A DNA stretch of 47,815 nt from Anaerolineae bacterium (GTDB lineage: Bacteria; Chloroflexota; Anaerolineae; Aggregatilineales; Aggregatilineaceae): contig JAFGHR010000071.1 of NCBI GenBank assembly GCA_016930015.1, positions 1-47,815 of the forward strand. The letters run 5' to 3'. Positions 35,532 through 45,634 of this stretch are shown one piece after another (the first letter of the stretch is position 1; every line of letters starts with the position of its first letter). A model generated the notes under the pieces. It worked only from the letters and a program-made list of their open reading frames with translations. It had not been told where the DNA came from and made no database searches. The translations under genes were made by a program, and so were the position numbers.

Positions 35532-35708
35532 GTGCGCAGTCGTAACCATGTGGGGCCTATGCTGCTGCTGGCGGTTGTGGTGCTGCTGGTGAGCGTGATG
35601 GTGTTGGTCAGCGCCTTTAAGCTGCTGCCCCCGCCGCCGCTTTTCCCGACGCCGACCGCTCCCACGACGCTGGACCGGCCCGAAGGCCGGCCCCGGATTC
35701 TTGAGTAA
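35532..35708 (+). CDS. small single-span membrane protein, unknown
   Basis: A 58-residue protein with one hydrophobic segment (about residues 10-29, LLLAVVVLLVSVMVLVSAF) and a Pro-rich outside tail (LLPPPPLFPTPTAPTT). The GTG at 35532 is chosen because GGAGGGG lies 8-9 bases upstream; an in-frame GTG at 35502 has no such site. It comes 42 bases before the prepilin peptidase gene and shares its promoter, so it may assist that protein. No family recognised. Confidence 0.6.
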   Translation: MRSRNHVGPMLLLAVVVLLVSVMVLVSAFKLLPPPPLFPTPTAPTTLDRPEGRPRILE

Positions 35709-35750
35709 TTCACTGTCTGTCACGCCAGACACCGGAGGCAATAACCGTTT

Positions 35751-36641
35751 ATGGATATCGTGATCGCCATTATCGCTGGGCTGGTGGGTGTAGTGGTGGG
35801 CGGCGTGATCAACGTGCTGGCCGATGATTTACCGCATCGCCGGGGGCCGCAGATGCCACATTACCCGGACGGTACACCTCGTTCGCGGCTGGCATGGCTG
35901 GGACTGCTGGCGTTTGTGACCGGCCAGCGCGAATCGTCACTCGAACCCGGCAGCGGTGATGCAGTCGACATTGAGCCGGAAAATCCCGTTCCTGAACCTG
36001 TTTCTGACCTGGACGATCTCCCCCAGGAACCGCCGCCATCGCGTTTTTTGAGCTGGCGCCATCCCCTGATTGAGATCATCACCGGGCTGACATTCGGCGC
36101 GATGGTGCTGGCATTCCGTGACGAAGCGCACCTGGTGGTGTGGCTGGTGTACGTGGCGATCCTGTACCTGGTAACGGTGATCGATGTCGAACACCGCCTG
36201 ATTTTGTTTGCCGTGATTTTGCCCGCCTGCGCGTTTACACTGATCGTGGGCGCTGTGATGCCCGAAGGCGACCGCACATTTATGAATTACGTGTACGGCG
36301 GCCTGATCGGGTTTGCGCTGTTTTTTGCGATGTTTTTGGGCGGCGGCGCGTTTTCGATTATGGCCCGGCACAACGAAGTCGCGTTTGGTTTTGGTGACGT
36401 GATGCTGGCGACGTTATCCGGCATGATGATCGGCTGGGAAGCGTTTATCTTCGCCTCGCTGATCACGGTGTTCGCCGGGGCGGTGGGCGCGGTGCTGTAT
36501 TTGGCAGGGCGCATGCTGATCCGCCGCCGCTACCGCTGGTTTACGCCGCTGCCGTATGGCCCGTATATCGTGATCGGTACGCTGGTTATGCTGCTGTTCC
36601 GCGAAGAAGTGCAAGACCTGCTGCGCGACGGGCTGCTGTAA
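35751..36641 (+). CDS. prepilin peptidase (A24), variant lacking the zinc-finger Cys motif
   Basis: Membrane aspartic peptidase that trims prepilin leaders. The 296-residue protein has the catalytic pair TVIDVEHRLI and GFGDVMLATLSG (family D...GxGDxK), the latter with Met in place of Lys. The N-terminal cytosolic loop of classical PilD, with CxxC pairs and methylase activity, is here a long Pro/Glu/Asp-rich linker (about 58-98) without Cys. It is therefore probably a peptidase only. GGAGG lies 14 bases before ATG 35751. No pilin genes are nearby. It meets mnmA tail to tail with a 3-base gap. Confidence 0.85.
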   Translation: MDIVIAIIAGLVGVVVGGVINVLADDLPHRRGPQMPHYPDGTPRSRLAWLGLLAFVTGQRESSLEPGSGDAVDIEPENPVPEPVSDLDDLPQEPPPSRFLSWRHPLIEIITGLTFGAMVLAFRDEAHLVVWLVYVAILYLVTVIDVEHRLILFAVILPACAFTLIVGAVMPEGDRTFMNYVYGGLIGFALFFAMFLGGGAFSIMARHNEVAFGFGDVMLATLSGMMIGWEAFIFASLITVFAGAVGAVLYLAGRMLIRRRYRWFTPLPYGPYIVIGTLVMLLFREEVQDLLRDGLL

Positions 36642-36644
36642 ACG

Positions 36645-37739
36645 TCAGCGCGCGTCGTCATCCACGCGCGTGATGATGCCCCCGCCCAGGCATTCATCCC
36701 CATCGTAAAATACGGCGCCCTGGCCAGGTGTGATAGCGTTCAGCCGCTCGTCAAATGTAACGCGCACGCGGCCATCGGGCAGCGGCGACACCCGCGCGGC
36801 GGCGGGACGGGCCTTGTAGCGAATTTTTACGTCGGCGCGGAACGGTTCGAGCGGCGTGTCACCCGCGATCCAGTTCACGCGCCCGGCGATCAATCCCCGG
36901 TGGCCTAATTCATCCTGCGTGCCGACGATCAGCGCGTTTTTTGCGGGATCGGTGGTGAGCACGTACAGCGCTTCGTGATAGCTGATGCCTAACCCTTTGC
37001 GCTGGCCGATGGTGTAGTGGGGCAGGCCGGTATGCTCGCCCAGTTGCCGCCCGTCACGCGTCAGGATCGGGCCGGGGCGGATCGCCTCCGGGGCATGTTC
37101 GGCCAGAAAACGCCGGTAGTCACCGTCGGCCAGGAAACATAAATCCTGGCTGTCGTGTTTTTGGGCGACGGGCAGCGCGAGTTTCTCCGCCATGCGGCGC
37201 ACGTCCGGCTTCGTATAGTCACCCACGGGAAAAAGCGCATGCCGCAGTTTGTCCTGCGATAACACACTCAATACGTAACTTTGGTCTTTGGCATCGTCCA
37301 GCCCCTTGAGCAAGCGCACGCGGCCACCGGCCCCGTATTGGGTACGGGCATAATGCCCCGTCGCCAGGAAGTCAGCGTCCATCGCCAGCGCGTGATTCAG
37401 CAGCCACTCAAAACGAATATGACGGTTACATTCCAGGCACGGATTCGGCGTGTCACCGGCAGCGTACCGGTCGATGAAAAACTGCACAATCGTGCGGCGG
37501 AATACGTCCTGCGTGTCGATCACGTAAAACGGGATGCCAAGCTGATCGGCAATACGCCGCGCGTCGAGCAGTTGATCCGGCGTGCAGCAGCGGTTTGATC
37601 CGCCCGTGCCGCAGTCCTCGGACCACAGGCGCATCATCATGCCGATCACATCATAACCGCGCTCGACCAGCAGTGCCGCCGCGACCGAGCTGTCTACACC
37701 GCCGCTCATGGCGACGACAACACGTGGTTTTGCGGTCAT
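36645..37739 (-). CDS. mnmA: tRNA-specific 2-thiouridylase
   Basis: Adds sulfur to U34 of tRNA-Glu, -Gln and -Lys. The 364-residue protein has the PP-loop SGGVDSS at residues 12-18, the catalytic Cys101 in NPCLECN and Cys201 in QDLCFL, and a C-terminal barrel. It starts 13 bases after the cysteine desulfurase stop, which delivers its sulfur, so the two form a functional unit. No good ribosome site before ATG 37739, consistent with translational coupling. Confidence 0.97.
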   Translation of the reverse strand: MTAKPRVVVAMSGGVDSSVAAALLVERGYDVIGMMMRLWSEDCGTGGSNRCCTPDQLLDARRIADQLGIPFYVIDTQDVFRRTIVQFFIDRYAAGDTPNPCLECNRHIRFEWLLNHALAMDADFLATGHYARTQYGAGGRVRLLKGLDDAKDQSYVLSVLSQDKLRHALFPVGDYTKPDVRRMAEKLALPVAQKHDSQDLCFLADGDYRRFLAEHAPEAIRPGPILTRDGRQLGEHTGLPHYTIGQRKGLGISYHEALYVLTTDPAKNALIVGTQDELGHRGLIAGRVNWIAGDTPLEPFRADVKIRYKARPAAARVSPLPDGRVRVTFDERLNAITPGQGAVFYDGDECLGGGIITRVDDDAR

Positions 37740-37752
37740 GGGTGGTTACACA

Positions 37753-38940
37753 TCACACGCTGATAGATGGGGGCATCTGGCGGGCGGCTCTGATTTTTTT
37801 CGGCAGCACATCCAGCACGGCGCTGATATCGGCGCCGGTGGTGCTGTGTCCCAGCGTCAGGCGTAACCCGCCGCGCGTCCATTCCGGGCCTAACCCGATC
37901 GCTTCCAGCACCGGCGACGGCCTGGGATCACCCACTTTGCACGCGCTACCGGACGATGCCGCGATTCCGCTTTGGTCCAGCAGCATCAACAGTGTGTTAC
38001 CGTCCAGGTGCGCAAACGCAAAACTGGCGTGTCCGGGCAGGCGGTCGGCAGGATGGCCGGTGAGCCGCGTATCCGGCACGCGGTCCATGATGCCTTCGAC
38101 CAGGCGATCACGCAGCGCGGCCAGCCGGGGCGCTGTCTCCGGCCATGTGTTCATCGCAAGTTCGAGCGCTGCCGCCGTGCCGACGATGCCGGGCACGTTG
38201 TGCGTTCCGCCCCGGCGGTAGTCTTCGTGTTTGGCCCCACTGTGTGAGGTCAGGAAGTCGATGCCGTTCCGCACGACCAGCACGCCCGCCCCTTTCGGCC
38301 CGTAAAACTTGTGCGACGACAGCGATAACAGGTCCACGTCCAGCGCGGACACGTCCAGCGGACCATGACCGGGCGCCTGTACGGCGTCGGTGTGGACGAT
38401 GGCGCCGTATTCGTGGGCGATCGCAGCCAGTTCAGGGATCGGGTTACGCGTGCCGATCTCGTTGTTCGAGTGGATCAGGCTGACCAGGGCCAGCCCGCCG
38501 GATGGCAGGTTTTGCAGGGCGGCCCGCAGGTCGTCAGCGGATACGCGCCCGTGTTCGTCAACCGGCACCACGCGCAGGGCCGCGCCCGCCGTGTCGCGGA
38601 GCTGGCGCGCGGTGACCGCGACGGCTTTGTGCTCAACGGGGGTCGTGATCAACGTGATGGGCTGACCCTGGGTAAGCGCGTATTGGACCGGGCCGCGCAG
38701 GGCGAGGTTATCACTCTCGGTGCCGCCGCTGGTAAAAACGATCTCGTGGCGGTGGCAGTTCATCACCCTGGCGACCGTGTCGCGGGCGTCTTCAACCGCG
38801 CGCTCGGCCTGGCGTCCAAAACTGTGTACGGCCAACGAGTTACCGTAGTGCTCGCTGAAATACGGCAGCATGGCGTCCAGCACACGCGGGTCAAGGGGCG
38901 TGCTGGCGCTGTGATCAAGATAAACGAGTTGTGTATTCAT
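37753..38940 (-). CDS. cysteine desulfurase, IscS/NifS family
   Basis: PLP enzyme that takes sulfur from cysteine for Fe-S clusters and tRNA thiolation. The 395-residue protein opens YLDHSASTP, has the PLP-binding Lys211 in SSHKFYGPKG and the active Cys334 in SSGSACKVG on a mobile loop. ATG 38940 fits the family start; the in-frame TTG at 38952 adds four residues. Next to mnmA, so a role in s2U34 formation is likely. No iscU is adjacent. Confidence 0.95.
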   Translation of the reverse strand: MNTQLVYLDHSASTPLDPRVLDAMLPYFSEHYGNSLAVHSFGRQAERAVEDARDTVARVMNCHRHEIVFTSGGTESDNLALRGPVQYALTQGQPITLITTPVEHKAVAVTARQLRDTAGAALRVVPVDEHGRVSADDLRAALQNLPSGGLALVSLIHSNNEIGTRNPIPELAAIAHEYGAIVHTDAVQAPGHGPLDVSALDVDLLSLSSHKFYGPKGAGVLVVRNGIDFLTSHSGAKHEDYRRGGTHNVPGIVGTAAALELAMNTWPETAPRLAALRDRLVEGIMDRVPDTRLTGHPADRLPGHASFAFAHLDGNTLLMLLDQSGIAASSGSACKVGDPRPSPVLEAIGLGPEWTRGGLRLTLGHSTTGADISAVLDVLPKKIRAARQMPPSISV

Positions 38941-39020
38941 GCGGCGGGTCAATTTCTTTTACGCTAATATTAGAATTCCTGCTAGATTCTATCCTATATG
39001 ATGTGAAATGCCAGCCAGTT

Positions 39021-39037
39021 TGATGCAAAACGCATCA
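39021..39037. promoter_or_regulatory. perfect inverted repeat, possible operator
   Basis: TGATGC-AAAAC-GCATCA, 81 bases upstream of the cysteine desulfurase start. The symmetric arms and 5-nt centre suit a dimeric repressor; no factor is identified. Confidence 0.4.
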
Positions 39038-39109
39038 TATACCAGCATAGGATGCAATTTGACAGCGGCTGGAGTGACTTCCTTCTGTGGCGTGTTCAGG
39101 CGGTAAGGG

Positions 39110-39115
39110 TATAAT
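39110..39115 (+). promoter_or_regulatory. -10 element for the ADP-forming synthetase gene
   Basis: Perfect TATAAT preceded by GGG. No clear -35. The leader would be about 180 nt. Confidence 0.4.
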
Positions 39116-39303
39116 GACCCTGGCCTGGGCGGGGGTTACCAAACGCTGCCGCCCGTTTTGCACGCCGCTGATCCGCCGTGTGCTGGGGACAGGGCAGCCG
39201 CCGTTTGACGACCTCACCCGCTCCGGGCTTAAAACTCCGCTGACTTTGCTTGTTATGCGCTGCATGCGTAGTGTTGCTTAGTGCATCCTCCTGGGGAGTA
39301 GTT

Positions 39304-41403
39304 ATGCTAGAAGCATTTTTTCAACCGAAAGCAGTAGCCATTATTGGGGCCAGTGCCACAGAGGGCAAGCTTGGGCATTCTGTGCTTGCCAACTGTATTG
39401 ATGCTGGCTACAAAGGTAATTTGTATCCGATCAATCCCAAAGCGGATGTTATTTGCGGATACAAAGCCTATCCTTCCGTGCTGGACTTGCCGGAAACTCC
39501 CGATCTGGCCGTGATCGTGATCCCGTACAATCATGTGCCCGCCGCGCTGCGTGAATGTGGCGAAAAAGGGATTCTCGCTGTTGTGATCATCAGCGCCGGG
39601 TTCCGCGAGGCTGGCAAAGAAGGTGTTGAACGCGAACGCGAGGTGGTTAAGATCGCCAAGCAGTACAATATCCGTGTGATCGGCCCGAACGTACTCGGCA
39701 TCATCGACACCGCTACCCCGCTCAACGTGACGTTTGCCGCCGGTACACCGCCGCGGGGCAAGATCGCGTTTATGTCACAGTCGGGCGCGCTCCAGACCGC
39801 GATCCTGGATTGGTCGCTGGCGTCCGATGACCTGGGTTTCAGCAAGTTCGTGAGCCTGGGTAACAAGGCCGACGTGAGCGAGATCGACTTAATGCAAGCC
39901 TGGGCCGACGATCCGGAAAGCAGCGTGATATTGGCGTATATCGAGGGCGTGCCAAACGGGCAAGAATTTATTCATGTAGGCCGCGAAGTCAGCCGTAAAA
40001 AGCCGATTTTGGTGCTCAAGAGCGGTGTTACCGAATCCGGCTCACGTGCGGTATCCAGCCATACCGGGTCGCTGGCCGGGTCGGAGCAGGCCTATGATGC
40101 CGGGTTCTACCAGGCCGGTGTGCTGCGTATGGATAATTTGCAGGACCTGTTTGACAGCGCCCGCGCGTTTGCCGACCAACCCCTGCTGTCAGGTAAACGG
40201 ATTGCGATCATAACCAACGCGGGTGGTCCTGGCATCCTGGCGACTGATACCCTGGAGCGTAACGGTTTGCACCTGGCGCGCTTTGAAGCTGATACCTTGC
40301 AGAAATTAAAGGCGTATCTACCAGACGCGGCCAGCGCGAACAACCCCGTGGACGTGCTGGGTGATGCACTCGGCGAACGGTATGCGGAAGCCCTGGAAAT
40401 GGTTGCCCAGGACCCGAACGTGGATGGACTGCTCTGCATTGTCACCCCCCAGGCGATGACCGAAATCGAAGAAACCGCCCACGCGATCGGTAAGGTGAGC
40501 CAGCATACCAGTAAGCCGGTGTTTGGTGCGTTTATGGGTGAGGCCCGCGCTAAGGACGGCGAAAAAATACTATCTTCCTACGATGTGCCTAACTACCGGT
40601 TCCCTGAACAAGCGGCAAAGGCATTTGCGGCCATGCGTGATTACCGCCTGCTGCGCGATCGTCCCGACGCGGAAGCGGTCGAGTTTGACGTTGATCGTGC
40701 GGCGGTGCGCGAGGTGTTCGAAAAGGTTCGCTCTGAGGGGCGTGTGAGCGTGGGTGAAGCCGAAGCTCGCCGCGTGGCCGAAGCCTACGGGCTGCAACTG
40801 CCGCAGAGCAAACTGGCGGCTACGGCTGATGAAGCGGTGGCGTTTGCGAACGAAATCGGCTACCCGATTGTGCTCAAGATCGCCAGCCCGGATATCCTCC
40901 ACAAAACCGACGTGGGCGGTGTCAAGGTGAACCTGAACAGTGCCGCCGACGTGCGTGATGCGTTTGACCTGATCGTGTACCGCGCCACGCGATATGTACC
41001 GGATGCCCGTATCTGGGGCTGTCTGGTGCAGGAAATGGTATCGATGGACGGTATCGAGGTGCTGGTGGGTATGAACCGTGACCCGCAGTTCGGGCCGTTG
41101 GTGACTTTCGGCTTAGGTGGTATCCTGGTTGAAGTGTTAAAAGACGTAACCTTCCGTATCGCGCCGTTTGGCCGCCAGGACGCGGAAGCGATGCTGGATG
41201 AAATCCGGGCAACCGCGCTGCTGCGCGGGGTGCGTGGGCGTCCGCCCGCGGACCGTGAGGCGATGGTCGAAATCCTGCTGCGCATTGGGCAGCTTGTGAC
41301 CGACTTCCCCGAAGTTGTTGAGATGGATATTAACCCATTGATGGTCTACGAGAGTGGGCGCGGCGCGATCACGCTGGATATGCGCCTGGTGCTCAAAGAC
41401 TGA
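39304..41403 (+). CDS. ADP-forming acetate/acyl-CoA synthetase, fused alpha-beta
   Basis: Interconverts acyl-CoA + ADP + phosphate with acid + CoA + ATP, giving one ATP per acetate formed. The 699-residue protein has the CoA-binding domain (about 1-130, AVAIIGASATEGKLG), a ligase domain with the phospho-His in SSHTGSLAGS, and a C-terminal ATP-grasp domain (about 480-699, VLKIASPDILHKTDVGGV, EMDINPLMV). ATG 39304 has GGGGAG 6 bases upstream. It is followed 51 bases later by the DRTGG protein, suggesting joint work in acetate metabolism. Exact acyl preference unknown. Confidence 0.93.
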   Translation: MLEAFFQPKAVAIIGASATEGKLGHSVLANCIDAGYKGNLYPINPKADVICGYKAYPSVLDLPETPDLAVIVIPYNHVPAALRECGEKGILAVVIISAGFREAGKEGVEREREVVKIAKQYNIRVIGPNVLGIIDTATPLNVTFAAGTPPRGKIAFMSQSGALQTAILDWSLASDDLGFSKFVSLGNKADVSEIDLMQAWADDPESSVILAYIEGVPNGQEFIHVGREVSRKKPILVLKSGVTESGSRAVSSHTGSLAGSEQAYDAGFYQAGVLRMDNLQDLFDSARAFADQPLLSGKRIAIITNAGGPGILATDTLERNGLHLARFEADTLQKLKAYLPDAASANNPVDVLGDALGERYAEALEMVAQDPNVDGLLCIVTPQAMTEIEETAHAIGKVSQHTSKPVFGAFMGEARAKDGEKILSSYDVPNYRFPEQAAKAFAAMRDYRLLRDRPDAEAVEFDVDRAAVREVFEKVRSEGRVSVGEAEARRVAEAYGLQLPQSKLAATADEAVAFANEIGYPIVLKIASPDILHKTDVGGVKVNLNSAADVRDAFDLIVYRATRYVPDARIWGCLVQEMVSMDGIEVLVGMNRDPQFGPLVTFGLGGILVEVLKDVTFRIAPFGRQDAEAMLDEIRATALLRGVRGRPPADREAMVEILLRIGQLVTDFPEVVEMDINPLMVYESGRGAITLDMRLVLKD

Positions 41404-41454
41404 CCGGTAACCTGTACATTGATTGGCTAGTGACACCATAAAAGGGCAGACAGA

Positions 41455-42537
41455 ATGAAGAGTTTGTATATCACTTCGGTAAGCTCATTTTCCGGCAAAA
41501 CAGCCTTGAGCCTGGGGTTAGGGCTACGCATGCAAGCCGCAGGTTTTTCGGTTGGTTATCTCAAACCGGTGAGCACGCAGCCGTATATCGTCGGCGGGCG
41601 TGTATTGGATGAAGATGCAGACTTCGTGCGCCGGTCGCTTGGGTTGGATACACCGCTGTGGGAGCTGTCATCGGTGATTATTACCACCGAGATGCTCGAC
41701 GAGGTCATGGCGGGCACGCTTGGGCGCGACCTGTTGTCCGAGGTCAAAGAAGCCTGCCAGCGGGCCAGTGAAAACAAAGACATCCTCATCATGGAAGGCG
41801 GCGCCAGCATGCGCGAAGGGTATGCCGTCGGTCTGAATACGCTGAGTCTGGTTGAGGAACTCGACGTGCCAGTGGTGAGCGTGGTCAGCTTCCACGGTGA
41901 AGAATGCCTGGCAGGTATGTGCGTGGTTGACGACATTCTATCAGCGAAAACGCGCCTGTGTGATCGGTTGTTGGGCGTGGTTATCAACGGCGTGCCGCGC
42001 GAGGACCTGGCATACATCAACGACAAGGTAGCGCCCTATGTCGAGCAGCAGGGTGTCCAGGTCTACGGCGTGCTGCCGCATGATCCCTACCTGATGGCGC
42101 TGAGCGTGGGTGAGGTGATCGAAGCGCTTGACGCCGAAGTCCTGACCGGTTCGCACCTGAAAGAACGTGTGATCGAGAACCTGAGCGTGGGCGCGATGTC
42201 GGTCGAGTCGGCGCTGCCGCGATTCCGCCGCCAGCTTAACAAGGTCGTGTTCACCGGCGGCGATCGCACCGATATTCAGGCGGCGGCGCTGGAAACGTCC
42301 ACGACCTGCCTGGTATTGACCGGCAACCTCCAGCCCACGTCAACGATTCTCACGCGGGCGGAAGAGCTGGATGTGGCGGTGCTGCTGGTGCCGTATAACA
42401 CGCTCGAATCGGTTGAGCGGGTCGAAGGTATGTTCGGCAAGACCAGCCTCAGCCAACCGGAGAAGCTCAGCCGCTTTCAGGCCATGCTGGCCGAGCACTT
42501 AAACTACGACCAGATCGTGAAAGACCTGGGTCTGTAA
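41455..42537 (+). CDS. P-loop NTPase with DRTGG domain (phosphotransacetylase N-terminal-like)
   Basis: A 360-residue protein resembling the N-terminal, non-catalytic part of long phosphotransacetylases. It has an AAA_26/BioD-like P-loop (SSFSGKTAL, residues 10-18), Walker B-like ILIMEGGAS, and a DRTGG domain in the C-terminal third (GGDRTDIQAAALE). The catalytic PTA_PTB domain is missing. AAAAGGG lies about 8 bases before ATG 41455. The gene lies just after the ADP-forming synthetase, so a sensor or regulator of acetyl-CoA use is inferred, not shown. Confidence 0.85.
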   Translation: MKSLYITSVSSFSGKTALSLGLGLRMQAAGFSVGYLKPVSTQPYIVGGRVLDEDADFVRRSLGLDTPLWELSSVIITTEMLDEVMAGTLGRDLLSEVKEACQRASENKDILIMEGGASMREGYAVGLNTLSLVEELDVPVVSVVSFHGEECLAGMCVVDDILSAKTRLCDRLLGVVINGVPREDLAYINDKVAPYVEQQGVQVYGVLPHDPYLMALSVGEVIEALDAEVLTGSHLKERVIENLSVGAMSVESALPRFRRQLNKVVFTGGDRTDIQAAALETSTTCLVLTGNLQPTSTILTRAEELDVAVLLVPYNTLESVERVEGMFGKTSLSQPEKLSRFQAMLAEHLNYDQIVKDLGL

Positions 42538-42741
42538 AGACTGGTTGCTTGCGGGTTCGTATGGCGGCGCCTGCGATACCTGCTGGACATAACCGGATAG
42601 GGGCGTAAATGCAGGTTCGCTCCTGTCCGTGCTGTCACGTGCATCGTGTGTAAATCGGTTCTTCTGAACTACCGGGTGAGTGTGTTTTGGCCCGGATAAT
42701 ATGAATACCTGGTTATTTCGAGTCATGTCAAGGAGAGTTAG

Positions 42742-44037
<1,296 letters not shown>

Positions 44038-44074
44038 CGCGTGAGTGCAGGTTTGTGACTGCAACATAAACATA

Positions 44075-44108
44075 CAGCCTGGGATGGTGCAACCGCTGTC
44101 CCAGGCTG
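44075..44108. other. hairpin between eno and pyk
   Basis: A perfect 10-bp stem (CAGCCTGGGA 44075-44084 with TCCCAGGCTG 44099-44108), whose 14-nt loop can form a small GGT/ACC stem. The tail is TTGAGTTAG, not a T run, so it is more likely a processing or attenuation element than a simple terminator. Confidence 0.6.
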
Positions 44109-44143
44109 TTGAGTTAGTACCGGAGGCAAGTAAGGGGAGCGCG

Positions 44144-45628
44144 ATGTCACCACAAAACGGGACTCATAAGCGTACAAAAATCGTGGCTACGATTGGGCCA
44201 GCGTCAGACGATATCGGTATGCTGCGACTCATGATCCGCGCCGGGATGGATGTGGCCCGCATTAACTTCAGTCACGGCGATCACGAAACGCACGCACGCA
44301 ACATTACCAGCCTGCGCCAGGTTGCCGAAGAAGAAAACGCGGTGTTGGCGATTATGGCCGATCTGCCTGGGCCTAAATTACGCCTGGGGATGCTGTCACA
44401 AGACCCGCTCGAAATCACAGAAGGCGATACGGCCACGTTGATGCTGCCGGAAGATGTTGATCCAAAACAGCCGTTCCAGGTGCCAATGCCGCACCCGGAC
44501 GTACTCCGCGATCTGCGGCCCGATGAACGGCTGTTGATCGATGACGGCCAGCTTGAAATGACCGTCAAGGAATGTGAAGGCACGGCAGTGATCTGCGAAG
44601 TCGTGACCGGCGGCCTGCTGCATTCCCGCAAAGGGGTAAGCGTGCCCGATTCGTCGCTGTCGCTGTCGTCGATTACCGAGGCCGACCGCGAGCACGTGCG
44701 TTTTGCGCTGGAGCAGGGCGTAGACTATATCGCGCTGTCGTTTGTGCGTTCGGCGGACGATATCCGCGAACTGCGCTGGCTGGTGAAACACCTGGACGGT
44801 GACGCCGCGCTGATCGCCAAAATCGAAAAAGCGGAAGCTATCGCCAATTTTGATGCGATCCTGGAGCAGGCGGACGGTATCATGGTGGCGCGCGGTGACC
44901 TGGGCGTCGAAACCCCGGCAGAACGTGTTCCCGTTCACCAGAAAAACATCATTCGACGCTGTAATGCTGCTGGCAAGCCCGTGATCACGGCCACGCAGAT
45001 GTTGAACAGCATGATCGAAAACCCGCGCCCGACACGCGCCGAGTCGACCGATGTCGCCAACGCGATTTTTGACGGCACCGACGCGGTGATGCTCTCCGGC
45101 GAAACAGCGATCGGCAAATACCCGCTGCAATCGGTCGAAATGATGGTGCGTATTGCGCGTATCGCCGAGCAGTATATGAAAGAGCATGACGAACTGCACC
45201 CTGAACGGCGTGTGCTGCGCGTGCTCAAAGAAGTCGAGACGAATCGTACTATCCCGGCGGCGATCAGCCATGTCACGGCGCAGATCGCGCAGATGTTGGA
45301 CGCCAAGCTGATCATTGCGGGCACGTGGTCGGGGTATACGGCGCGGCGCGTGGCGCGTGTGCGGCCCGACACGCCGATTATGGCGGCGACACCCAACCGC
45401 AAAACCTTTAACCGGCTGGCGCTGGTGTGGGGCGTAACGCCGGTGTTGGTCAACGAGTACCAGACCATTGACGAGATGATCGAGGTCGTGGTGAAAACCG
45501 CCATTGACGCCGAAATGGTCTGCGGTGACGATATGATTATCATTATTGGCGGCGTGCCGTTTGGCATCGGCGGCCAGACGAATTTTTTGAAGGTGGCGCG
45601 GGTTGGCGAATCCATCAAAGAACAGTAA
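44144..45628 (+). CDS. pyk: pyruvate kinase
   Basis: Final ATP-yielding step of glycolysis. The 494-residue protein has TKIVATIGPAS at the N-terminus, RINFSHGDH, IAKIEKAEAIANFD with the catalytic Lys, IMVARGDLGVE, and TRAESTDVANAIFDGTDAVMLSGETA. The loop reads DLPGPKLRLG where many have DTKGPEIR. ATG 44144 has GGGGAG just upstream; an in-frame ATG at 44045 would add 33 residues and translate through the hairpin. Possibly read with eno, and followed 6 bases later by a transporter. Confidence 0.97.
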   Translation: MSPQNGTHKRTKIVATIGPASDDIGMLRLMIRAGMDVARINFSHGDHETHARNITSLRQVAEEENAVLAIMADLPGPKLRLGMLSQDPLEITEGDTATLMLPEDVDPKQPFQVPMPHPDVLRDLRPDERLLIDDGQLEMTVKECEGTAVICEVVTGGLLHSRKGVSVPDSSLSLSSITEADREHVRFALEQGVDYIALSFVRSADDIRELRWLVKHLDGDAALIAKIEKAEAIANFDAILEQADGIMVARGDLGVETPAERVPVHQKNIIRRCNAAGKPVITATQMLNSMIENPRPTRAESTDVANAIFDGTDAVMLSGETAIGKYPLQSVEMMVRIARIAEQYMKEHDELHPERRVLRVLKEVETNRTIPAAISHVTAQIAQMLDAKLIIAGTWSGYTARRVARVRPDTPIMAATPNRKTFNRLALVWGVTPVLVNEYQTIDEMIEVVVKTAIDAEMVCGDDMIIIIGGVPFGIGGQTNFLKVARVGESIKEQ

Positions 45629-45634
45629 TCGTTC

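Larger units (their letters stand above)
38941..39303. other. 363-bp divergent intergenic region
   Basis: Between the cysteine desulfurase and ADP-forming synthetase genes. It holds an inverted repeat TGATGC-AAAAC-GCATCA (39021-39037) and GGGTATAAT with TATAAT at 39110-39115. Short frames on both strands look non-coding. Confidence 0.6.

Noticed and set aside
39087..39281. 64-codon frame in the gap before the ADP-forming synthetase
   Set aside because: No ribosome site, composition unlike neighbouring proteins, and it overlaps a likely leader.
41455..42537. Complete phosphate acetyltransferase
   Set aside because: The catalytic PTA_PTB domain is missing; only the P-loop and DRTGG parts are present.
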